In this document: piece by piece, positions 54,845-63,099 of the stretch
Position numbering within the stretch: position 1 is the stretch's first letter
Layout: every line of letters starts with the position of its first letter
Source of the DNA: Clostridiales bacterium
Lineage (GTDB): Bacteria; Bacillota; Clostridia; Lachnospirales; Lachnospiraceae
Direction: 5' to 3'
NCBI GenBank assembly: GCA_021202925.1
Contig: JAJQCD010000034.1
Span: 1 to 64,000, forward strand
Length of the DNA: 64,000 nucleotides
The notes under the pieces: model-generated
The model's database searches: none
The model's input: the letters and a program-made list of their open reading frames with translations, nothing else
Told to the model about the DNA's origin: nothing
Position numbers and translations under genes: made by a program

Positions 54845-55597
54845 ATGCTGAATCAGTTTTCAAGAACAGAGCTTCTTTTGGGAAAGGATGGAATGGAACG
54901 CTTATCGGCGTCCTGTGTCGCCGTATTCGGCATCGGCGGCGTCGGCGGATACGCAGTGGAGGCGCTTGCCCGAAGCGAGGTCGGTTCCTTCGTACTGGTT
55001 GACGATGATAAAATCTGCCTGACCAATTTAAACCGGCAGATCATTGCGACCAGAAAAACGGTCGGCCAGTATAAAGCAGACGTCATGAAAGAGCGGATAC
55101 TCGAAATCAATCCAGATGCGCGGGTGGAAGTCCGGAAGTGTTTTTATCTTCCGGAAAATGCAGATGAATTTGATTTTTCACAGTATTCCTACGTTGTAGA
55201 CGCAGTAGATACCGTTACGGCGAAGCTCGAAATTATCGAACAAGCGCAAAAATGCGGCGTGCCGGTCATCAGCTGTATGGGAGCCGGAAATAAGCTTGAT
55301 CCCACAAAATTTCAGGTGGCAGATATTTATGAAACATCAATATGTCCGCTTGCAAGGGTGATGCGGCGTGAATGCAGAAAACGCGGAATACGCGCATTGA
55401 AAGTAGTGTATTCCACAGAAAAAAGCATCCGTCCTCTGGACGATATGGAGATCAGCTGCCGGACGCACTGCATCTGCCCACCCGGAACAAAGCGCAAGTG
55501 TACGCAGCGAAGGGATATTCCGGGAAGTGTTGCGTTCGTTCCATCTGTGGCCGGTCTGATCCTGGCCGGAGAAGTTATAAAGGATCTGATTAAATGA
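54845..55597 (+). CDS. tcdA: tRNA threonylcarbamoyladenosine dehydratase (ThiF/HesA family)
   Basis: A 250-residue E1-like enzyme of the TcdA type, which cyclises t6A in tRNA to ct6A using ATP. The nucleotide-binding motif is GIGGVGGYAVEALARSEVG, followed by LVDDDKICLTNLNRQI; the C-terminus has GSVAFVPSVAGLILAGEV. It lacks a ubiquitin-like partner gene. Its stop overlaps a possible upstream start of the next gene, and it opens an operon with a DUF2318 lipoprotein and a TauE/SafE fusion, an association I cannot explain by the tRNA role alone. Confidence 0.88.
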   Translation: MLNQFSRTELLLGKDGMERLSASCVAVFGIGGVGGYAVEALARSEVGSFVLVDDDKICLTNLNRQIIATRKTVGQYKADVMKERILEINPDARVEVRKCFYLPENADEFDFSQYSYVVDAVDTVTAKLEIIEQAQKCGVPVISCMGAGNKLDPTKFQVADIYETSICPLARVMRRECRKRGIRALKVVYSTEKSIRPLDDMEISCRTHCICPPGTKRKCTQRRDIPGSVAFVPSVAGLILAGEVIKDLIK

Positions 55598-55614
55598 AAG
55601 TTGAGGTATCAATT

Positions 55615-56106
55615 ATGCGCAGAAAAAAATCATGTTTCTTCACCGGAGTCATTGCAGCAGTTGCAACAATCGCTATGGCCGGTTGTTCTTCCGGTGCTGA
55701 ATCGAAAGAAATACAGGAAAATACAGCCAGCACAACAGCAGCCGGGATCGAAATTCGTACAGAAAATATCAGTACCAGCGCCAGTTATTATGATATGACA
55801 GTGGATGGAACCAATGTTGAGATCTTTGCGGTTCTTGCTTCTGACGGCACGGTTCGCCTGGCAATGAATACCTGTCAGGTTTGCAATGGATCTCCCTATG
55901 CCTATTTTGAACAGGATGGCGATGATTTTGTCTGCCAGAACTGTGGGAATCGCTTCTCATCCGATCAAATCGGACTTACAGGCGGAGGCTGCAACCCTGT
56001 CCCGATTACAGACGATGACTATTCCGAGGCGAGTGGAACCATCACAGTTTCCGAAGCCTTTTTGAAAAAAAACGCGTATCGCTTTTCCAACTGGAAACAG
56101 TTTTAA
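55615..56106 (+). CDS. DUF2318-type metal-binding lipoprotein
   Basis: A 163-residue secreted lipoprotein: signal MRRKKSCFFTGVIAAVATIAMA with lipobox Cys at about 24, then a Ser/Thr/Glu linker. The core has the DUF2318 pattern of paired cysteines: CQVCNGSPYAYF, VCQNCGNRF and TGGGCNPVPI, which should bind a metal ion or cluster. ATG 55615 is preferred because GAGG lies eight bases upstream; an ATG at 55594 overlaps tcdA and would give an odd pre-signal extension. The next gene combines heavy-metal and copper-type domains, so the pair may deliver a metal outside the membrane. Confidence 0.82.
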   Translation: MRRKKSCFFTGVIAAVATIAMAGCSSGAESKEIQENTASTTAAGIEIRTENISTSASYYDMTVDGTNVEIFAVLASDGTVRLAMNTCQVCNGSPYAYFEQDGDDFVCQNCGNRFSSDQIGLTGGGCNPVPITDDDYSEASGTITVSEAFLKKNAYRFSNWKQF

Positions 56107-56118
56107 AGGGGGCATTCT

Positions 56119-57402
56119 GTGGGTAAGGTTATTTTTCACGTTACAGGCATGACCTGCTCCGGTTGTGAGCGCCGACTGGAAGGCGCGGTATCCGCACTGG
56201 AAGGCGTACAATCCGTAACCGCGGACCACAGCAGAGGTAAATTGACAGCTGAATTCGGCCCTCCCTGCACAGAAAGCGTCATCAAGGAAACCATTCAAAA
56301 GACTGGTTACGGAGTTTCGGAAAACGCCAAAAAAACTCGTGATCCCATCGCAATTCTGATTCTCATTCTGGGAGTCTATGTGATCGCCCGGCACATGGGA
56401 TGGCTGGAGATATTTCAGAACATCCCGACAATCAGTGAAGAACGGATGGGCTATTTTGCCCTGTTCGTGATTGGCCTGCTGACCAGCGTCCATTGTATTG
56501 CCATGTGCGGAGGATTCAATCTGGCTCAGAGCATTTCTTCCGCAAATAGAAAGCCCTTACGCCGCAGTATCCTGTACAACCTTGGGCGGCTGTCCAGCTA
56601 CACCTTCATTGGTGGGATCCTGGGCTTTATCGGCGAAAAAGCCGCCATCACCTTGCATGCAAGGGGCGTGATCGGCCTGATCGCCGGCGGTTTTATGCTG
56701 CTCATGGGTATCCATATGCTGGGAGGCCTTTCTCTTTCTGTCCGTCTTTTCCCAAAGCTGTCCCAAACGCTTTCTGCCAGAATACAGAGCACAGGGAAAC
56801 ACAGTTCCTTTGCGGTCGGTCTGGCAAATGGTCTGATGCCCTGCGGGCCATTACAATCCATGCAGATCTACGCCATCGCCAGCGGCAGTATGCTGACCGG
56901 AGCCTTATCCATGTTTTCCTTTTGTTTAGGCACAATCCCTCTTGTCCTGGCATTTGGCCTGGCGGCGGGGATACTGAACATGCACTGGCGGCAGCGTATG
57001 CTTCAGGTCGGTTCCGTCCTCTTGCTTATCATGGGAATCTTTATGATACAGAACAATCTTGTTCTGACGGGCTTTACTGTCTCACCGACAAAGACAGACA
57101 CAGATGAAGCCATCGTCTCAACCATAAAGGGAAACGCCCAGTATGTGACAACAGCCCTTCATGCCAACGGCTACGACGATATTCAGGTCACCGCAGGGAT
57201 TCCTGTCGTGTGGACAATAACAGTAGATGAGAAGAATCTGAACGGATGTAATAACGAGATTGTACTTTCGGCGTTTGATCAGCAGGTGAAGCTGACTGCT
57301 GGTGAAGTGGTGATCGAGTTTACACCGGAGAAAGAAGGAACATATACATATTCCTGCTGGATGGGAATGCTGAAAAATACGATTACAGTCCAAAAGCCCT
57401 GA
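56119..57402 (+). CDS. HMA-TauE/SafE-cupredoxin fusion membrane protein
   Basis: A 427-residue fusion starting at GTG 56119 behind AAAGGGGG. Residues 1-68 are a heavy-metal-associated domain with GMTCSGCERR; about 90-320 form a TauE/SafE-like membrane domain of six or seven helices with SVHCIAMCGGFNLAQS and LMPCGPLQSMQIYA; the C-terminal 95 residues are a cupredoxin-like domain (VVWTITVDEKNLNGCNNEIV, then GTYTYSCWMGM) with Cys and Met ligand candidates. This architecture suggests copper (or silver) handling, not sulfite export. It is the last gene of the tcdA operon and converges on LysR 57414. Confidence 0.85.
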   Translation: MGKVIFHVTGMTCSGCERRLEGAVSALEGVQSVTADHSRGKLTAEFGPPCTESVIKETIQKTGYGVSENAKKTRDPIAILILILGVYVIARHMGWLEIFQNIPTISEERMGYFALFVIGLLTSVHCIAMCGGFNLAQSISSANRKPLRRSILYNLGRLSSYTFIGGILGFIGEKAAITLHARGVIGLIAGGFMLLMGIHMLGGLSLSVRLFPKLSQTLSARIQSTGKHSSFAVGLANGLMPCGPLQSMQIYAIASGSMLTGALSMFSFCLGTIPLVLAFGLAAGILNMHWRQRMLQVGSVLLLIMGIFMIQNNLVLTGFTVSPTKTDTDEAIVSTIKGNAQYVTTALHANGYDDIQVTAGIPVVWTITVDEKNLNGCNNEIVLSAFDQQVKLTAGEVVIEFTPEKEGTYTYSCWMGMLKNTITVQKP

Positions 57403-57413
57403 GCGCCTGCCCC

Positions 57414-58322
57414 CTAATCCTCCGATCTCTGATATTGTTTCAAAATGTTCAGGTAACGCTTCCCCAGACGGCTCAGCGGCATATTCCGCCGCCGGATGTA
57501 ACCGATCTCCATTTTCTCCTCCGTCACGAGTGGAATCGCCTTATACTGATCCCCATTCAGCTCTTCACAGATAATTCCGGAGCAGAGCGTGTAGCCCTGG
57601 AGCCCCACCATCAGATTCAGCATCGTTGCACGGTCATCCGCCTTGATCGTCTGACGGTACTCCCGCGTACTCAGCACCTCCTCCGCGAAATAGAACGAGT
57701 TTTGATCTCCCTGTTCAAAAGAAAGGCAGGGCCACGGCGCAAGCTCCTCAAAGGTAATCTCTGATTTCCTGGCCAATGGGTGCTCCTTCCAGAGATACAC
57801 AGATATCCCACAGGTGAACAGAGGCGTGTAGGTAAGCTCATTCCTCACAAAAATTTTGCGTAAAGCCTTCTCATTGAACGCATTCAGATACAGAACACCA
57901 AGCTCGCTGCGTCCGGTCCGCACATTTTCGATCACTTCGCCTGTCTTCGTCTCGTGTACCGCAAATTCGTATTCATCCATCCCGAATTCCCGCGCCATCT
58001 TCATGAAAGCCTCGACAGCGAAAGAATAATGCTGCATCGACACGCTGAATTTTTTCCTGCTGACCTTATCAAAGCGATAATGCTCCTCCATGAGCCGCGA
58101 AAGCTCTACCATCTGCCGCGCGTAACTCAGAAAATCCTCGCCCTCCGGCGTAATCAGAATACCCCGGTTCGAACGAACAAACAGTTCAACATGCAACTCT
58201 TCTTCCAGGTCATGGATCGTACTGGACAAAGCAGGCTGCGAGACATAGAGTGCCGCCGCTGCCTTGTTCATGGATTTTTCCTCCGCGATCTTCACGACGT
58301 AGCGCAGCTGCTGCAATGTCAT
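57414..58322 (-). CDS. LysR-type transcriptional regulator
   Basis: A 302-residue LysR regulator: MTLQQLRYVVKIAEEKSMNKA, then AAALYVSQPALSSTIHDLEE in the helix-turn-helix, and an effector domain from about residue 90. It diverges from the ATP-grasp-gshA operon with a 205-base gap containing a palindrome TTATCGATAA (58386-58395). It probably controls that operon in response to a thiol or sulfur metabolite, as the CysB/CysL members of the family do; the effector is inferred. Confidence 0.92.
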   Translation of the reverse strand: MTLQQLRYVVKIAEEKSMNKAAAALYVSQPALSSTIHDLEEELHVELFVRSNRGILITPEGEDFLSYARQMVELSRLMEEHYRFDKVSRKKFSVSMQHYSFAVEAFMKMAREFGMDEYEFAVHETKTGEVIENVRTGRSELGVLYLNAFNEKALRKIFVRNELTYTPLFTCGISVYLWKEHPLARKSEITFEELAPWPCLSFEQGDQNSFYFAEEVLSTREYRQTIKADDRATMLNLMVGLQGYTLCSGIICEELNGDQYKAIPLVTEEKMEIGYIRRRNMPLSRLGKRYLNILKQYQRSED

Positions 58323-58453
58323 AATATTCTCCCCCCCGTCAATAATTAATTTGCTGATGTTGTCATCTTAACATACTCCTCTCGTTTATCGATAATCGGA
58401 AAAAGAAATACCTGGCTATAAATTTTTCCTATTGCAGACATCTTGTAAAAAGA

Positions 58454-58482
58454 TTGACATATAATCGTATCGTCCTTATAAT
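58454..58482 (+). promoter_or_regulatory. Consensus promoter of the ATP-grasp-gshA operon
   Basis: TTGACA (58454-58459), 17 bases, TATAAT (58477-58482): exact consensus, about 45 bases before the start codon. Confidence 0.85.
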
Positions 58483-58527
58483 CATACTATACCTATTTAT
58501 TTAGTGTGTTTTAGGAGGCTTAGTGTT

Positions 58528-59739
58528 ATGAACGTCATCTTTCTTTCTCCGAATTTTCCTTATCATTTCTATCATTTCTGCGATCGGCTGCAGCGTCTGG
58601 GTGTACAGGTACTCGGCATTGGGGACTGTCCTTATTCTGATTTGAACGATGACTGCAGGCGCTCCCTGACGGAGTACTACTATCTGCCCAGTCTGGAGCA
58701 GTACGAAGACGTGTATCGCGCGACAGCTTTTTATATTTTTAAATATGGCCGCATTGACTACATCGAGAGCCAGAATGAGTACTGGCTGGAGCTGGAAGCG
58801 AGGCTGCGCACAGACTTTCATATTCGAAGCGGCTTTGATGCCACGAGCCTGGAAAATGTAAAGCTCAAATCACGCATGAAGGCCGGTTACGCGAAGGCCG
58901 GCGTAAAAACAGCCCGCTATATACTGGTGAGTGATCCGGAATCCTGCAGACAGTTTGCGGCGCAGGTCGGTTATCCCGTGATCGTCAAACCGGACAACGG
59001 CGTAGGCGCGGCAAACACATGGAAACTGCACTCTGACGCAGAACTGGACGCGTTTTTTCACGACAAGCCCTCACAGGAATATATCATGGAAGAATTTGTC
59101 CCCGGGCATGTCGAGACCTTCGACGGGATTACTGACAGTCGGAGCAATATCCTGTTCTGCACCGGACAGGTGATGGCGGTGACGCCATTGGATATGCTAC
59201 AGGGAAACGGCGAGAATGTCAGCTATACCCAGAATATTCAGGAAAAAGATTTATACGAGATCGGAACGCGAGTCGTGAAGGCTTTCGGTCTGCGGAACCG
59301 CTTCTTCCACTTTGAATTCTTCCGCCTGGACACGGATAAAGACAGCCTGGGAAAGAAAGGGGATATTGTTGGGCTGGAAGTAAACATCCGCGCTCCTGGC
59401 GGCTATATCCCGGACAAGATGAATTTTGCCTACAACGTGGATGTCTACCAGATCTGGGCGGAAAGCCTGGTTTTCGATGAGAACCGTTCCTTCCCCGATT
59501 ACCGGTTTCAGTCCTATGTAACCCATTTTGCCAGAAGCAGCCCGGACGACTATCTCTATTCAGCCGAAGAGCTTCGTGAACGTTATGCCGGTAAAATTCT
59601 TCTGGAAAACACCCCGCCACCCTCCATTTCCGGGGGCATGGGAAGTCATGTGTTTATCCTGCGCGCGGATTCCGTCGAAGAGCTGTGGGAACAGGCAGGC
59701 AATATTCTCCGCCACAGGGATGAAAGGAGGCAAGCATAA
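58528..59739 (+). CDS. ATP-grasp carboxylate-amine ligase, paralogue B
   Basis: A 403-residue ATP-grasp ligase colinear with paralogue A: K154 (YPVIVKPDNGVGA), EYIMEEF, E263 (HFEFF), E284 and N286 (GLEVNIRAPGG) occupy identical positions. It has a C-terminal extension ending in DERRQA. ATG 58528 has AGGAGG nine bases upstream. Its TAA overlaps the gshA ATG by one base (TAATG), so translation is tightly coupled. Coupling to glutamate-cysteine ligase suggests it ligates gamma-glutamylcysteine (or glutamate or cysteine) to another amine or acid, taking the place GshB has in glutathione synthesis, but it is a different ATP-grasp subfamily. The product is unknown. Confidence 0.85.
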   Translation: MNVIFLSPNFPYHFYHFCDRLQRLGVQVLGIGDCPYSDLNDDCRRSLTEYYYLPSLEQYEDVYRATAFYIFKYGRIDYIESQNEYWLELEARLRTDFHIRSGFDATSLENVKLKSRMKAGYAKAGVKTARYILVSDPESCRQFAAQVGYPVIVKPDNGVGAANTWKLHSDAELDAFFHDKPSQEYIMEEFVPGHVETFDGITDSRSNILFCTGQVMAVTPLDMLQGNGENVSYTQNIQEKDLYEIGTRVVKAFGLRNRFFHFEFFRLDTDKDSLGKKGDIVGLEVNIRAPGGYIPDKMNFAYNVDVYQIWAESLVFDENRSFPDYRFQSYVTHFARSSPDDYLYSAEELRERYAGKILLENTPPPSISGGMGSHVFILRADSVEELWEQAGNILRHRDERRQA

Positions 59740-61019
59740 TGCTGCATATCGACACACCGGAATTACAGAAACTGCTGCTCCAGGGAAACTTTGGTCTGGA
59801 AAAAGAAGGGCTGCGGGTAGATGAAGACGGCTTCCTGGCGCATACAGCGCACCCCTTTCCCGGCGACCGATACATTGTCCGGGATTTCTGTGAAAACCAG
59901 ACAGAGATCAACACGCCGGTATGCTCTGGCTACCACGAAGCTGTAGAGAGCCTCGCCGCGTACACCCGGCAGATACACCGGACATTGGCAACGCAAAGTC
60001 CCGGAGAATATCTCTGGCCCTTTTCCAACCCCTGCTATATCCGAAATGAGACGGACATCCCCATCGCGCAGTTCGGCGGTCCCGACTCGTCCAAGACCAC
60101 CTACCGGAATTATCTTTCCCATAAATACGGGCGCTACAAGATGACGCTGTCCGGTATCCACGTCAACTATTCGTTCAACGAGACGCTTTTGCAGGAGGAT
60201 TTTCGACGCAGCGAATTTGAGAATTTCAAAGATTATAAAAATGAACTCTACCTGAGACTGGCCCGACGACTGGTGGCCTATGGCTGGATCCTGGTGGCTG
60301 TCACCGCCGCCAGCCCGCTGCTGGACAGCTCCTATGTAGAAAAAGAATCCTTTGACAGAGATATCTTCCAGGGACTTGCCTCTGTCCGCTGCAGTGAGCT
60401 GGGCTACTGGAACGTCTTCGCTCCGGTTCTTAATTATACCGGTATTACCGCTTATGCGGACAGCATCCGCGACTACGTGCGACGCGGCTGGATACAGGCC
60501 CCTTCGGAACTGTACTATCCCATCCGACTCAAACCGGCCGGCCCCAACCGGCTCGACACACTCGAAGCAAATGGTGTAGACCATATCGAACTTCGGGTGT
60601 TCGACCTCAATCCGTTGACGCCTGCCGGTGTGGAGGAAAAAGACGTCGCCTTCGCGGAACTGCTGATTGGCTGGCTCGCGGCGTCCCCCGATCAGGGTCT
60701 CTCCGACAGAGATCAGGTACAGGCGATCCAAAATTATAAAAACGCAGCGCACTACGATCTGAAGACAGTCAGTCTTCTGACTCCGGACAATCAGTTTTTC
60801 TCTGTGGCACACGCGGCCCGGAATACAATCGGATTTCTGAAAGACTTCTATCGCGACTACCCGGCCGAAGTACAGGAAATCCTGACGTTCGAGGACGACA
60901 AATTTATCGACGGTGAAAACCGCTACGCCTGGCAGATCCGGAAGGATTTTTCAAACGGCTACGCAAAAAAGGGAATGGCTCTTGCCAGAAAGCGCCGGGA
61001 GGAGGCTTTGCCCGAGTGA
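59739..61019 (+). CDS. gshA: Glutamate-cysteine ligase (GshA/GshF N-terminal type)
   Basis: A 426-residue enzyme joining glutamate and cysteine through the gamma-carboxyl group. Signatures are GNFGLEKEGLRVDEDGFLA, DFCENQTEINTPVCSGYHEA, LWPFSNPCYI, KYGRYKMTLSGIHVNYSFN and HIELRVFDLNPLTPAGV, which hold the Mg and glutamate ligands. It is shorter than the roughly 520-residue E. coli enzyme and is like the first half of GshF, without its fused ATP-grasp domain; the separate ATP-grasp gene immediately upstream may supply the second step. No gshB is visible. Confidence 0.9.
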   Translation: MLHIDTPELQKLLLQGNFGLEKEGLRVDEDGFLAHTAHPFPGDRYIVRDFCENQTEINTPVCSGYHEAVESLAAYTRQIHRTLATQSPGEYLWPFSNPCYIRNETDIPIAQFGGPDSSKTTYRNYLSHKYGRYKMTLSGIHVNYSFNETLLQEDFRRSEFENFKDYKNELYLRLARRLVAYGWILVAVTAASPLLDSSYVEKESFDRDIFQGLASVRCSELGYWNVFAPVLNYTGITAYADSIRDYVRRGWIQAPSELYYPIRLKPAGPNRLDTLEANGVDHIELRVFDLNPLTPAGVEEKDVAFAELLIGWLAASPDQGLSDRDQVQAIQNYKNAAHYDLKTVSLLTPDNQFFSVAHAARNTIGFLKDFYRDYPAEVQEILTFEDDKFIDGENRYAWQIRKDFSNGYAKKGMALARKRREEALPE

Positions 61020-61073
61020 ATGATTCCCGTCCGGGATTGATCGTCGTAAGGAAGACTGCGAAAATGACAACTT

Positions 61074-61868
61074 TCAGTATTGTGCTTCTGCGTTGTCTGA
61101 TCCAAAACTCTGGCAATGCAGTCGCCCCTCCGGACTAACCGCATGTGCGCCGTATCGTTTCCGGTCCCTTCCGACCGGACATACTGCCGTACAGTAACCG
61201 CACGGATATCGAAACTCCCTCTTCAGCTTCTGATGATATTGCGCGCACAGGTGTTTGTCCATATCCGCGATCAGCTCGCCCCCGCGTGGGGTGAAAACCT
61301 GCATCGGACATTTACGCACACAGGTGCCGCATTTCCGGCAAAGTTCTTCGGTCTTTACGCGATCCGGTGCAACTTCTGCATCCGTAATCACAGATACCAG
61401 GCGAATGCGCGGGCCATATTCCTCTGTGATAAGCGTGTGATTCATACCGATGGTTCCGAGCCCTGCATACTTTCCGGCCAGGACATGAGAAAACGCCGCC
61501 TCCGGCTTTCTGACGAGAACAGAAATGTCTCCATAACAGTCTCTGGGAAAGAAATGGGCGCGGAACCCTTCCCTGTTCAGAAAATTTGCCATCCGATAAG
61601 CCGACTCATCCAGATAACGATTCGTCGTATTGTAGAGTTCCGAATAAACCACAGAGGGAGTCGTCTCCAGCATGGGAAGATAAATCTGAACGGCCATGGA
61701 GATTACCGTTTTGCTCCATGGCCAGATACTTTGCGGATAATATGCGGGTGCAGTCTCCCGGTACTCGTCCCAGCGCTCTACATTCGCAAAGCCGACCAGA
61801 TTCATCCCCAGTTTTTTTGCTTCCCGTTTTATCCGCTGTTTGAAAGCACTTTTCTCAGAAACAGCCAT
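61074..61868 (-). CDS. QueG-like 4Fe-4S protein
   Basis: A 264-residue iron-sulfur protein related to the core of epoxyqueuosine reductase. Two cluster motifs are present: CRKCGTCVRKCP (about 190-201) and CGYCTAVCPVG (about 230-240). The N-terminal part has the cobalamin-domain-like FANVERWDEY and AGLGTIGMNHTLIT segments, but the C-terminal HEAT region of true QueG is missing, so queuosine synthesis is doubtful. ATG 61868 has GGAGAG upstream and starts ten bases after the PLP enzyme stop. It probably acts as a reductase with that operon. Confidence 0.75.
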   Translation of the reverse strand: MAVSEKSAFKQRIKREAKKLGMNLVGFANVERWDEYRETAPAYYPQSIWPWSKTVISMAVQIYLPMLETTPSVVYSELYNTTNRYLDESAYRMANFLNREGFRAHFFPRDCYGDISVLVRKPEAAFSHVLAGKYAGLGTIGMNHTLITEEYGPRIRLVSVITDAEVAPDRVKTEELCRKCGTCVRKCPMQVFTPRGGELIADMDKHLCAQYHQKLKREFRYPCGYCTAVCPVGRDRKRYGAHAVSPEGRLHCQSFGSDNAEAQY

Positions 61869-61878
61869 TTTACTCTCC

Positions 61879-63078
61879 TCATATACTTTCCAGCGCTGCG
61901 GACAATTCTTCGATGATGTCGTCTGCATTCTCCAAGCCGATCGAAAGCCGCAGCTGCCCATAGGTAATCCCCAGCTTTTCCAGCTCTTCTTTTTTGTAGA
62001 AGCGATGGGAGGTCTTCGCCGCATAGGATACCGTGGTCGCCGTTCCCGCCAGGCTTGGCACATATTTGATCGTGGGAAGCGACCGGATGACTGCGGACGC
62101 CTCCTTCTCGGCGCCTTTCAGATTCACGCTCAGCATTCCTCCGAAGAGCCCTTTCGTAAACTGTGCCGCTGCACGTTCATGGTCAGGAGAAGATGGCAGA
62201 CCCGGATAATATACTTTTTCAATCTTCGGATGCTTTTCCAGGAAGACCGCAACCTTTCCTGCATTTTCTGAGTGCTTTCTGACCCGCAAATCCAGTGTCC
62301 GCAGGCTTCTTGCCAACAGCCAGCTGTCCGCTGCCCCCAGAATGCAGCCGTACAGCACCAGATTTCTGCGGATTTTTTCAATCAGACTGCTGCGGCCGAC
62401 AGCAGCTCCGCCCACAATATCACTATGGCCTCCCAGGTATTTTGTAGCGCTGTACAGCACCAGATCTGCCCCAAGCTCCAGTGGTTTCACCACGACAGAT
62501 GTACCAAAGGTATTGTCCACATAAAAAAGCAATCCGTGCTTTTTCGCAATGACGGAGATCGCACTCATATCCGGCACCTGCAGCAACGGATTGCAGATGG
62601 ACTCGGTGTAAAGCAGCTTCGTATTGGGTCTGATATACGCCTCAATGTTCTCATTTACAAAGTCCACAAAAGTTACCTCCACACCAAAGCGCTTCAGTTC
62701 ATTCGTGAAATAATCCTGCACACCGCCGTACAGGATCGGCGAAGACAGAATATGATCACCAGAGCTGACGACCGAAAGGACACTGGTCGTAATCGCCGCC
62801 ATACCCGAGGAAAAGACAAGTCCCTCATCGCCGCCATCTGCCGCAGCCAAAATTTCTCCAACTGCGTCTGTATTGGGGTGACGCATCCTTGTATAAATAT
62901 AGCCTTCCGCCTCGTGTTCATAGATGGCGTCCACAGACGGTACGTCGTCAAACGAAAATACAGAAGTCAGATACAGCGGAAGCGACTCGGGAACCGATTG
63001 ATAAGCAGCAAATTTTTTATAATTCTGTCCGTCTCCGGTATGTATCAGCCTTGTTGAAAGATCCTTTTCACTCATCAT
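61879..63078 (-). CDS. Cystathionine gamma-synthase/methionine gamma-lyase-like PLP enzyme
   Basis: A 399-residue enzyme of the Cys/Met PLP family with standard motifs: YTRMRHPNTDAV, SSGMAAITTSVLSVV, ESICNPLLQVPD, DNTFGTSVVVKPLELGAD and the Schiff-base Lys K213 in YSATKYLGGHSD. It differs from metY and from the PLP enzyme at 49043 and could be a C-S lyase, gamma-synthase or gamma-lyase. Two adjacent ATGs (63078 and 63075) follow GGGAGA. It lies between an M20 amidohydrolase and the QueG-like gene with tight spacing. Confidence 0.88.
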   Translation of the reverse strand: MMSEKDLSTRLIHTGDGQNYKKFAAYQSVPESLPLYLTSVFSFDDVPSVDAIYEHEAEGYIYTRMRHPNTDAVGEILAAADGGDEGLVFSSGMAAITTSVLSVVSSGDHILSSPILYGGVQDYFTNELKRFGVEVTFVDFVNENIEAYIRPNTKLLYTESICNPLLQVPDMSAISVIAKKHGLLFYVDNTFGTSVVVKPLELGADLVLYSATKYLGGHSDIVGGAAVGRSSLIEKIRRNLVLYGCILGAADSWLLARSLRTLDLRVRKHSENAGKVAVFLEKHPKIEKVYYPGLPSSPDHERAAAQFTKGLFGGMLSVNLKGAEKEASAVIRSLPTIKYVPSLAGTATTVSYAAKTSHRFYKKEELEKLGITYGQLRLSIGLENADDIIEELSAALESI

Positions 63079-63099
63079 AACCACTCTCCCTATCTTTTT

